A stretch of DNA of 64,000 bases. It comes from Methanospirillum lacunae (GTDB lineage Archaea > Halobacteriota > Methanomicrobia > Methanomicrobiales > Methanospirillaceae). Below the pieces are notes generated by a model, which saw nothing but the letters and a program-made list of their open reading frames with translations, did not search any database and was not told where the DNA came from. The position numbers and the translations under genes were made by a program. How positions within the stretch are numbered: position 1 is the stretch's first letter; each line of letters opens with the position of its first letter. The stretch is taken from the NCBI RefSeq assembly GCF_046195335.1, contig NZ_CP176093.1. One strand, written 5' to 3'. Shown here piece by piece: positions 18,288-26,295 of the stretch.

Positions 18288-21200
18288 AGGTCTTTGGATT
18301 ATTCCTCATACTTGTCATCCTCCTTGCAGTGACTACACCTGTCATTTTTGCAGACGAGAATTCAACTGATACCTCCGGTAGTTCAGCATCTACAGACATT
18401 TCTTCAACTTCAGGAGCCACAATCGATACGTCTTCATCGAGCAATCCCTCAACCACAACTACTACCGGTTCATCAACTACCGATATGTCTTCATCGAGCA
18501 GTCCCTCAACCACAATAACTACCAATCCAACGTCAACGACGAACACATCATCACCCTCCGGCTCTCAGACATCAGATACATCCTCTCCACCAGACACGTC
18601 TTCATCCGACTCTGCCCCCAACTCCACACTATCAGCCTCTTCTTCAGGTTCATCTTCATCAAACGCAACGACATCGGCACCTAACACGACCGGTTCAGAG
18701 GATTCGGGCTCAGCTGGTTCTGCTGAAGAGGAGACGACTCTTACCGCTGCCTTTGCTTCGCTCTCTGAAGCATCAAACACGACAGAATCCACCGGAGGTT
18801 CTTCTGGATCTGACGGTCTTTCGCTGACAAACAGCACCAACCTGTCTGAGAGTTCTGACGACTCATCTGATACCCCTACCACTCCTACACGTCTCTTCTC
18901 AATGAGCAGAAGTTTATCTTCAACCTCTCCGGCAAGCGAAGGTTCAGGTTCAGGTGTTGTAACACTCGGGACTGTGACGGTGACGAGCACCAGTTCCGGA
19001 GTCAGGGTTGCGCTCAACACGACGGGAGGGAAGCCTGAAACCGGATATTCATACAATGATTTCGGGTCTGGGAATGTTTCGTACACGATATTTGGCGAAA
19101 ATGCCGAGTATTATCTTGAAGAAGACATATCCACAACGAATAGTTTTGCCATCGAGATCCAGGCATCAGATGTCACCCTGGACGGGAACAGTCATACCAT
19201 CTCGTTCACCGGAACAGACAACACGGGGACATCGGGTGTGCTGATAGACTCAACGGCAAAAGGTGCGACGGTTGAGAACTTTGCCGGTATCACCGGGTTT
19301 GAGCACGGGATCTCAGCGTATGCAGAGGATGCTGAGATAGAGAACAACACAGTGTACTGGAACGATTACGGGATCTACTCCAATAACACGTCTGCGACGA
19401 TATTTGGGAATAATGCGAGCAGTAATGTGTACGGGATCTGGGCATCGGGTGCTTTCGCGAATATCACCGATAACATAGCGTGTTTCAATAATGCAACCGG
19501 GGATGGGGAGGTTACCGGCGGGTATGGGATCTGGTCATCTGGCGATTACGCGACGATTGCAGGGAACAACGCGAGTTTCAACTCGGTGAATGCGTCACGT
19601 GAGGTGACTGCCACAAATATTGTGAATATTAAGGTCAACGCCACGGGTGGGTACGGGATCTACTCAACCGGGAGTGATGTGATAATCAGGGATAATATTG
19701 CATATAACAATTCGGCAATGGCTATCCTTAATGTCTCTGCCTCTGGCAGTAGTTCTGTTTATTCCAATTCTGCAACTGCGACAGGTGGCTACGGAATAGA
19801 AGTAACCGGTAGCAATGCGACGATAACAAACAACAATGCGAACTTAAACTCAGCTACTGCTTCTCTCAATGCCTATACCCATGACAGTTCTAATGGCTAT
19901 TCTGATTTCAATTCAGCAACTGCGACAGGTGGTTACGGAATAGAAGTGACCAGTAGTAATGCGACCATAACCAACAACAATGCGAATTTAAACTCAGCGA
20001 CTGCTATTCTCAATTCCTCTGTCTCTACCACCATCATCGATGACATTACCAGATCTAATTCCAATTCTGCATCTGTGACAGGTGGTTACGGAATAGAAGT
20101 AACTGGTAGCAATGCGACCATAACAAACAACAATGCGAATTTAAACTCAGCGACTGCTATTCTCAATTCCTCTGGATCTATCTCTGGTTCTTACATTGGC
20201 AATTCTGATCTCAATTCCGCATCTGCGACAGGTGGCTTCGGAATAGAAGCGACGGGGACCAATGTTACTATGACGAACAACAATGCGAGTTCTAACTATG
20301 TGACTGCTATCCTTAATGCCTCTGCCTTTGGCCATTTATCTGTCTCTACCAATTCAAATTCTGCCTCTGCCACCGGTGGTTACGGCATAAATGCCACAGG
20401 CACCGATGCCACCATCACGAACAACATCGCCAATGCCAACACCGCAACTGTTTCAGCCAGTGCATTTGCGAACGCCATAAAAAATGCCACCACTACCTCC
20501 CTCATCGGCGGCTTTGGCATCAACTCCACTGGAAACGACGCCACCATCACCGGTAACAACGCTTCGTTCAATTCAGACAGCGGCATCGCCTCAAGCGGTC
20601 AGAGATCCTCGATCACCGAGAACACCGCAAGTAGGAACGTGTACGGGATCAGGTCGTCCGGTGGTTACGCGAATATCAGTGATAACATCGCGTGTTTCAA
20701 TAATGCCACCGGGGATGGGGAGGTCACCGGTGGATACGGGATCTATTCGACCGGTGATTATTCGACGATCCAGGGGAACAACGCGAGCTTCAACGCGGTG
20801 ACCGGGATCAATAGCACGTCCGGCAGTTCATCGGTTGTCGCCTCCCATGTGAATGTAACTGGAGGATACGGACTCTTTTCGATTGGAAAAAATTCGTTTA
20901 TCGCGAATAACACGGCGAATAATAACTCAGCGTATGCATCCTCCTCCTTACGATCCACATCTTATGAAAATATCACATCCACTGCCATGGCGTCTGGAGG
21001 TTATGGAATTTACTCCCTTGGCAGTAATGTAACCATTTCAGGCAATCAGGTAAATAATAATTATGTAAGTACATCTTCATATTCCAGTGGAGTTTCAAGT
21101 AATATCACATCAAAGTCCACGTCTATTGGTGGTTATGGCATCTATTCACAAGGGAACAACGTTACGATTGAGAATAACCATAATAACAATAATTGTGCTT

Positions 21201-22330
21201 TTTCATCTTCGTATTCTGACTCCGCCTCCACCTATTCCTTCGCCTTCCACTCCTCCTCGTCCAGTTCTACAGGTGGTACCGGTATCTTCTCATCTGGCCT
21301 CTATGATACTGTCTCCAACAACACCGCCTCCAATAATACGATAACCGGATCTGCAACCGCAACAGATTACAATCTAGCCATAAAAACCCTGACACTCACC
21401 GGCGGGTTTGGCATCAACACTACCGGAAACGACGCCACCATCACCGGCAACCGTGTCTCCGGGAACAGGTACGGCATCGGGATCTCAAACTCAGCGACTG
21501 GCCTGAACCTGACCGGGAACCGGATAAACCAGAACACCGAAGCAGGGCTCAACATCTCTGACAACGGCGGAGACGGGTACATCTTCAACAACTACTTCGG
21601 CAATGACCTGAACGTCTGTGCAACGGCCTCTTCAGCGGGCCAGTACCACTGGAACAACTCCGAACCTAGGCTTGGATCAAACATCGTCGGCGGCTCATAC
21701 CATGCCGGTAACTACTGGAGCAACCCAACCGGTGACGGCTGGTCAGACCAGCAAACCCCGAACGAGACCGGGTACTCGCTGACTCCATACGAAGTGACAT
21801 CAGGGGTATATGACGAGAATCCCCTGATCGGGACACTACCGACTACGGCCCCGACGCTTTCACCTACGGTAATACCCACGGCGACCCCGACCACCACAAA
21901 CGATGAGTCAGACTCATATTTCATGGATCAGAGCGATTCAACCCCTGACCACCCCGGTATCTACCTTGTCATCACATCAGCAACATTTTCAGGCAGTACA
22001 GCATCAGGGAGCCCAGGAACCCTGTTCCTTCTTCTTGAGAACAAAGGAACGATCCAGCTCTCATCCCAGGCCCGGATCGTACTGGTCCCGGCAAACGCCC
22101 TGGCTCAGTCGATAGGAGAACAGCCGCTCGTATTCAAGGACGGAACCTACCAACTCACCTATCTTCTCAATGTTCCATCACTGGCCGGAACCTACGTCTA
22201 CATCTTCAAACCGATGCAGATCACCAGAGATCCGACCACCGGGCAGGATATCCGCATACCTGCTGGAGATCCAGTGCAGTTCACGGTAACCATCGGAGCT
22301 GATGGAACGGTCACGGTGAGATCGCCATGA
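18284..22330 (+). CDS. Giant surface protein: Ser/Thr-rich stalk plus NosD-type beta-helix repeats
   Basis: The 1348-residue product has a signal peptide (LFLILVILLAVTTPVIFA). About 200 residues of Ser/Thr-rich low-complexity follow, likely a heavily glycosylated stalk. Residues about 290-1150 are right-handed beta-helix repeats in the NosD/pectate-lyase style, with recurring GGYGI, NATITNNNAN and ENN turns. A Pro/Thr linker (TLSPTVIPTATPT) then leads to a C-terminal beta domain of about 150 residues. No membrane anchor is seen. Near-identical DNA repeats inside the gene suggest repeat expansion and length variation. It probably is an adhesin or outer-layer protein; family members vary in ligand. 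Confidence 0.88.
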   Translation: MKVFGLFLILVILLAVTTPVIFADENSTDTSGSSASTDISSTSGATIDTSSSSNPSTTTTTGSSTTDMSSSSSPSTTITTNPTSTTNTSSPSGSQTSDTSSPPDTSSSDSAPNSTLSASSSGSSSSNATTSAPNTTGSEDSGSAGSAEEETTLTAAFASLSEASNTTESTGGSSGSDGLSLTNSTNLSESSDDSSDTPTTPTRLFSMSRSLSSTSPASEGSGSGVVTLGTVTVTSTSSGVRVALNTTGGKPETGYSYNDFGSGNVSYTIFGENAEYYLEEDISTTNSFAIEIQASDVTLDGNSHTISFTGTDNTGTSGVLIDSTAKGATVENFAGITGFEHGISAYAEDAEIENNTVYWNDYGIYSNNTSATIFGNNASSNVYGIWASGAFANITDNIACFNNATGDGEVTGGYGIWSSGDYATIAGNNASFNSVNASREVTATNIVNIKVNATGGYGIYSTGSDVIIRDNIAYNNSAMAILNVSASGSSSVYSNSATATGGYGIEVTGSNATITNNNANLNSATASLNAYTHDSSNGYSDFNSATATGGYGIEVTSSNATITNNNANLNSATAILNSSVSTTIIDDITRSNSNSASVTGGYGIEVTGSNATITNNNANLNSATAILNSSGSISGSYIGNSDLNSASATGGFGIEATGTNVTMTNNNASSNYVTAILNASAFGHLSVSTNSNSASATGGYGINATGTDATITNNIANANTATVSASAFANAIKNATTTSLIGGFGINSTGNDATITGNNASFNSDSGIASSGQRSSITENTASRNVYGIRSSGGYANISDNIACFNNATGDGEVTGGYGIYSTGDYSTIQGNNASFNAVTGINSTSGSSSVVASHVNVTGGYGLFSIGKNSFIANNTANNNSAYASSSLRSTSYENITSTAMASGGYGIYSLGSNVTISGNQVNNNYVSTSSYSSGVSSNITSKSTSIGGYGIYSQGNNVTIENNHNNNNCAFSSSYSDSASTYSFAFHSSSSSSTGGTGIFSSGLYDTVSNNTASNNTITGSATATDYNLAIKTLTLTGGFGINTTGNDATITGNRVSGNRYGIGISNSATGLNLTGNRINQNTEAGLNISDNGGDGYIFNNYFGNDLNVCATASSAGQYHWNNSEPRLGSNIVGGSYHAGNYWSNPTGDGWSDQQTPNETGYSLTPYEVTSGVYDENPLIGTLPTTAPTLSPTVIPTATPTTTNDESDSYFMDQSDSTPDHPGIYLVITSATFSGSTASGSPGTLFLLLENKGTIQLSSQARIVLVPANALAQSIGEQPLVFKDGTYQLTYLLNVPSLAGTYVYIFKPMQITRDPTTGQDIRIPAGDPVQFTVTIGADGTVTVRSP
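19427..20799 (+). repeat. Internal repeats of the NosD gene
   Basis: Two kinds of repeat are present. A 161-bp block at 19427-19587 recurs at 20639-20799 with few changes (both include CGTGTTTCAATAATGC and GGGGATGGGGAGGT). Between them, blocks starting GGTGGYTWCGG recur at 19784, 19928, 20081, 20231, 20375 and 20507, with spacings of 144, 153, 150, 144 and 132 bp. Copies 1-3 share the run AATGCGACSATAAC followed by near-identical sequence. All spacings are multiples of three, so the reading frame is kept. This looks like recent in-frame duplication rather than a CRISPR array. Confidence 0.85.
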
Positions 22331-23130
22331 AGTGGATCTGTCTTTTCCTCGTGCTCCTGCTTATCGGAGGAGTATCTGCAGACCGGCTCCCTTCAGGCAT
22401 GCCTGAATCGCAGATATTCTCTATCGGAACAACACTCAGTGCAACCGGGATCACAGACCAGTCAACGAAGATGGACTGGACTGTAGCAAGCGGAACTCCA
22501 ATCGAGAACAACATCCTCAACAGCTCGGATCTGATCTCACTTGTCCGGTACAGCGACTCACTCATGGGAAACGGTGGAAATGTTATAGAAGTGAAAAACT
22601 TCGAGTTTGACTCAAACTCCCTGGGTAGATCGGCATACAACATTGACAGCGAGAAGATCCTAACCTACAAAAGCCATGACGGTTCCCACCTCCTCGGAGC
22701 AGAGAGCCTGATGATGAACAATATGGGCAATTGGTCCAGTGGGTCGCCATCCATACGATGTGTCTTTTCAGATCAGAACGAGATACAACTGCCTGCATTC
22801 TGCAATATAGTCCAGGCAAAAAGTGATCTCATCAACATCAACCAGGCAAAGATCTCTACCAAGGGAGAGATCAGATCAGCAGGGGGATTCAGCACCCCGG
22901 CAGCCCTGAACTACCGGATAGCGGTTACGGCTGACAAGAATGTACCTGCACAGGGGACGGTCAGAACCGAGTTTGCTAGAAGTATCATGGAAGCCCGGGA
23001 TACCAACCTGTCAGATGATACCTGGAATAGGACCGCTGCAACGAACTCATGGAGGGATAGAACAGAGGCATCCGGTGAGATTAGAAACCTGCAGAAACGG
23101 TTCGGGTACGTATCCGGGATGAGGGCGTGA
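22327..23130 (+). CDS. Secreted protein of unknown family, third gene of the surface operon
   Basis: The 267-residue protein has a clear signal peptide (ICLFLVLLLIGGVSA). The mature part is mixed polar sequence rich in Ser and Asn, with a pair of Cys (SIRCVFSD and AFCNIV). The C-terminal 60 residues look helical and charged. I do not recognise it. Its ATG overlaps the NosD stop, so it is made together with the adhesin and the TPR protein and may be its partner on the cell surface. Confidence 0.75.
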   Translation: MKWICLFLVLLLIGGVSADRLPSGMPESQIFSIGTTLSATGITDQSTKMDWTVASGTPIENNILNSSDLISLVRYSDSLMGNGGNVIEVKNFEFDSNSLGRSAYNIDSEKILTYKSHDGSHLLGAESLMMNNMGNWSSGSPSIRCVFSDQNEIQLPAFCNIVQAKSDLININQAKISTKGEIRSAGGFSTPAALNYRIAVTADKNVPAQGTVRTEFARSIMEARDTNLSDDTWNRTAATNSWRDRTEASGEIRNLQKRFGYVSGMRA

Positions 23131-23345
23131 ATGGGATCTCTTCCCCACTCATGAGTATATCTTTCTCACATAGGAAAGACTCTCATATTGGGCACTCAAA
23201 GTAATGGTAAGAAGATCCAATTTATGATACTTCTTGTGATATCGTTTAATCCGGTTTGAACCCTCCACAGGGAAGTATCATCATAATATCCTCTTCAAAT
23301 AACAGTGCCAGAGAATAACTAGAACATTTCAGGTACGAGATTTAT

Positions 23346-23636
23346 ATGAGCATGTATGATGATGTAATCCGGAGAAAGGAAGCAATCCAAAAGGTCGCAG
23401 CAATACATGGGGCACGAAAAATACGAATTTTTGGATCTGTCATCAGAGGTGAGGATACACCTGAAAGTGATCTCGATCTTCTTGTAGAATTTGAACCTGG
23501 CAGAAGCCTGATTGATCATATTGCCCTCATTCAGGATCTCCAGGATCTACTCGAACGTAATGTTGATGTAGTGACGGAAAATGGTCTGAATACCTATATC
23601 AGAGACCAGATTATTCAGGAGGCTATCCCCTTGTGA
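23346..23636 (+). CDS. mntA: MntA-type nucleotidyltransferase antitoxin
   Basis: The 96-residue protein has the minimal nucleotidyltransferase motif GSVIRGEDTPESDLDLLVEF, with the GS and DxD residues. In characterised MntA/HepT pairs this enzyme adds AMP to the toxin and silences it. Its stop overlaps the start of the downstream HEPN gene. Length and order fit the family. Confidence 0.88.
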   Translation: MSMYDDVIRRKEAIQKVAAIHGARKIRIFGSVIRGEDTPESDLDLLVEFEPGRSLIDHIALIQDLQDLLERNVDVVTENGLNTYIRDQIIQEAIPL

Positions 23637-23980
23637 AAGATAACAGGGTGTATCTTCTCCAAATGCTTGACTTCATCGGAAAAATTGAATCGTATACTCA
23701 GGGTGGCCGGGATGAATTTATGGCATCTCAAATGATACAGGATGCGGTTATACGAAATTTCGAGACCATAGGCGAAGCAGTTAAACAAGTGTCCAACCAG
23801 GTAAAGGCAGAGCATCCTGAGATTCCATGGCGCAATATTGCAGGATTTAGAGACATATTAATTCATAGATATATGGGTGTAGATCTGGAAGCTGTATGGA
23901 ATGTTGTTGTATCAGAGATACCAGCATTAAAATCGGTAATTATTGATATCCTATCTGATGAACATTCCATCGATATGTGA
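23633..23980 (+). CDS. hepT: HepT-type HEPN toxin (DUF86)
   Basis: The 115-residue protein starts at a GTG that overlaps the antitoxin stop. It has the HEPN motif R-x4-H-x-Y in RDILIHRYMGVD; the His and Arg form the RNase site and the Tyr is the residue modified by the partner in studied systems. The pair could be an addiction module for the adjoining variable region or a defence RNase; all key residues are present. Confidence 0.88.
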   Translation: MKDNRVYLLQMLDFIGKIESYTQGGRDEFMASQMIQDAVIRNFETIGEAVKQVSNQVKAEHPEIPWRNIAGFRDILIHRYMGVDLEAVWNVVVSEIPALKSVIIDILSDEHSIDM

Positions 23981-24323
23981 TAATCAGAACTTACATACAA
24001 TCCTATTGATTCTGGACTCAATAGTTGGACTTTTTTGGGATTATTCGTTACTTTCGATGTTTACCCCATTATTTAATATCAGTATTGTTCCCTATCAATA
24101 CAACAATAAAACCGAAATCACCAGCGAAGAACCCTGAACAACAGGCTCCGGTATGGTTCCAGGCTGCCAGTATAAGAGATTAGGTGCACAAAAAAAATTC
24201 TTCAATTCATCCGAATTCTTTATCCGACAATAATTCTCCTATCGTTTCACCCCCCTTTAAAATTACTTTTCTACCCGAGTCAACATTATACATAGCCGTG
24301 AAATGCGGCTAGGGAATCGAACA

Positions 24324-24827
24324 ATGGCAGACTTTACAACCAAGAGTGTCACCAAGTCAGCTGAGCGAAAACTCAGTTCACCTATCGACACCGTAGCAAA
24401 CTTCCTGGCACTTGTCCAGGATGTCATCGAGAACAACCCCTGGGGATGCACATCCTACACCTCAAACAATGAGACTGTCGCAGGGGTTGTCAGAGGATCT
24501 GAACACTACTCTGGAAAGATCGTGTATGAGAATGCAGAGGCAAAGACTGTCGGGCAGATATCGGTCAGGGCTCCGACTTCTGCGGCTTTCAGCACCAATG
24601 TAACCACCATCGTGGCTGCATCGGCAATAAACACTGCAATGGGGGGAACACCATCCCATGACAGCTCTGAAGACTCCTTCAGTTGTGCTCTCAAATGTCA
24701 CAACACAAACGGCGAGACCTTCACGGTCACGTTCAGACGTGACAGTGTTGTGGTATCCGGATACGAAGCAGACAGCATCGTTTCCGGGATAGAAACCTGG
24801 GCAGATACCGTTGCTCTCCTGGCATAA
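24324..24827 (+). CDS. Unrecognised protein without signal peptide
   Basis: The 167-residue product has no signal or membrane helix. It has a helical start (ERKLSSPIDTVANFLALVQDV) followed by a beta-rich Thr/Ser/Ala body (VTTIVAASAINTAMGGTPS) and ends in ETWADTVALLA. I chose ATG 24324, which has AGGGAA before it, over the in-frame ATG at 24303. Its compact beta-rich look is compatible with a particle or shell subunit, but no family is recognised. A secreted protein gene follows after 14 bp and both are probably cotranscribed. Confidence 0.65.
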   Translation: MADFTTKSVTKSAERKLSSPIDTVANFLALVQDVIENNPWGCTSYTSNNETVAGVVRGSEHYSGKIVYENAEAKTVGQISVRAPTSAAFSTNVTTIVAASAINTAMGGTPSHDSSEDSFSCALKCHNTNGETFTVTFRRDSVVVSGYEADSIVSGIETWADTVALLA

Positions 24828-24841
24828 ACCCGGGGGGAATC

Positions 24842-25375
24842 ATGCGGCGTTGTGCACTGGTTCTTGGATCACTTTTTGTGATCCTGGCCTCTCTCACCGG
24901 AGCAGAGTACCTGGGAACAACGATCAGCACAGACGGAACCATCCTGCTCTCTGGATCTGGTGAAGATGCAAACGGATCGTTTGCCTCCCGGGTCATAACA
25001 GTCGGGGTCTCAGAACTTTCACGGATTATAACCGGAGAAGAATCCGGAGTCGGGATTTCAGTAACGGGGGCCGGCCAGGCCCTCTTCTCTGATTATACAA
25101 CCGGGAATTCTGTTTCTCCTCTTACACCGGTCTGTGTCTTTCTGACCAGGGATTCAGTCACCGGAGATAGTCGTGCTGATCTCTTTACATCCGGTATCCT
25201 TGAGCATGGAGTATATACCATGAGCAGGGTATCAGGGTCAGGGCTCTCTGGCGAGACCCTGGTGAACGGGACCGGGCTGATGATCCTCGGATCTGAAATT
25301 CAAGGAAATGATACAACAGGATCAGAAGGGTTTGTATCAGGGAACATGACCATCCATGATCTGGTCAGACTCTAA
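24842..25375 (+). CDS. Secreted beta-rich protein of unknown family
   Basis: The 177-residue protein has a signal peptide (CALVLGSLFVILASLTGA) and a Gly/Ser/Thr-rich beta-strand pattern (GTTISTDGTILLSGSGED, MSRVSGSGLSGETLVNGTG). No anchor is visible. A strong GGGGGG run precedes the ATG at 24842. The composition resembles short surface or secreted beta-proteins of methanogens; function unknown. Confidence 0.7.
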   Translation: MRRCALVLGSLFVILASLTGAEYLGTTISTDGTILLSGSGEDANGSFASRVITVGVSELSRIITGEESGVGISVTGAGQALFSDYTTGNSVSPLTPVCVFLTRDSVTGDSRADLFTSGILEHGVYTMSRVSGSGLSGETLVNGTGLMILGSEIQGNDTTGSEGFVSGNMTIHDLVRL

Positions 25376-25962
25376 AAAAACCTAAAAATGATGAGATCAG
25401 GGGGATTGTGCGAAAGTAAATGCTCGCACATTTACTCACTGTTTCGTGATTTGGGCACGATACAGAGATAATCCAGATCCCCCTGATCACTTTCGCCCCA
25501 TTTACCTAATCTTTAGATACCATGGTACTGAATCACCATGTGGCATATTCATCCTGACCACTCCAGAAAACCTGGACAGGTCTGGCGAATCACCAATTCC
25601 ATTATAGAATTTCAGCATTGAAGCAGGCGGTACCATCTGGATGGACAAACCTGTTTTCTGATGGGAAATACCAGCCACAAGGCACCAAGCTGGGGAGGAT
25701 GAATGGCACAAAACGATTTGATGTGATACTATGAATCAAATGAAAAGAGAACCCCGCACAACCCTTCTCTATCTTGGCGGACCGGGAAGATCGGCGGGGA
25801 TAAACTATCTGTATAATCTTAAGAGCCTTTGTACCTTTCTGTCATTCTGGGTCTTACTCCTGGATTGCAGTTCCATTCCCGGCAGATGGATCTCCGGGTC
25901 CGGTATCCACGCTCCTTCAGTGGGCTCTATACATCTCTCATTCAGATCAGGGGGTGGCCACG
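25376..25962. other. Intergenic region with inverted repeats and GATCAGGGGG copies, upstream of the primase operon
   Basis: GATCAGGGGGAT at 25395-25406 is inverted at 25476-25488 (GATCCCCCTGATC), and a third copy (GATCAGGGGG) is at 25945-25954, just before the operon start. Between the first two lies a perfect 8-bp hairpin, AGTAAATG (25415-25422) with CATTTACT (25429-25436), plus inverted GCGAAAGT / ACTTTCGC elements. It could be a terminator for the gene before it, an operator or a replication origin. Short frames in 25731-26080 have no support. Confidence 0.5.
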
Positions 25963-26295
25963 ATGGCAGGAACTAGTCTCACTGCCCGGACTATTCTCTT
26001 TGATGCAGCAGCAGAACTTGATAAAAATGGTTACGTGGTTATCAGGGTTGCAGGCTCATCACGTCTGTTTGATCTTGTAGCCTGGAACAAAGAAAAGACC
26101 CTCTTTATTGCAGTCAGAAGAACCCGCAGCGGTGGAATATCCCGGTTTGCACGCGATGTCAGCCTGCTTGCATCTCTAGTCAAAGAGAGGACCCTGCCCG
26201 GGACTATGCAGATTTGGGTCTTTGCCTCAAAAGAGTGGCAGAGATATCAGATTCTCCCTGGTGGAGCCTTGCTTATCAGAGGAGGGTTTTTATGA
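25963..26295 (+). CDS. Small restriction-endonuclease-fold-like protein (degenerate active site)
   Basis: The 110-residue protein has the helix-strand pattern of compact PD-(D/E)XK nucleases: GYVVIRVAGSSRLFDLVAW then a strand LFIAVRRTRSGG. The first Asp of the motif is present, but the E-x-K position reads A-V-R, so catalysis is doubtful. I took ATG 25963, preceded by GGGGGTGG, over the GTG at 25954. The stop overlaps the start of the primase gene by ATGA, implying a shared function in DNA handling. Confidence 0.6.
   Translation: MAGTSLTARTILFDAAAELDKNGYVVIRVAGSSRLFDLVAWNKEKTLFIAVRRTRSGGISRFARDVSLLASLVKERTLPGTMQIWVFASKEWQRYQILPGGALLIRGGFL

Noticed and set aside
18565..19086. 173-residue minus-strand frame
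   Set aside because: It is the antisense of the Ser/Thr-rich stalk of the NosD protein and is low-complexity.
19784..20520. Regular repeats that might be taken for a CRISPR array
   Set aside because: They are in frame inside a beta-helix gene, unevenly spaced (132-153 bp), diverged, and there are no cas genes.
23225..23270. tRNA-like GGTTTGAACCC string
   Set aside because: No acceptor, D or anticodon arms can be folded around it on either strand.
25731..26080. Short overlapping plus-strand frames before the primase operon
   Set aside because: They overlap the repeats and each other, with no coding character.
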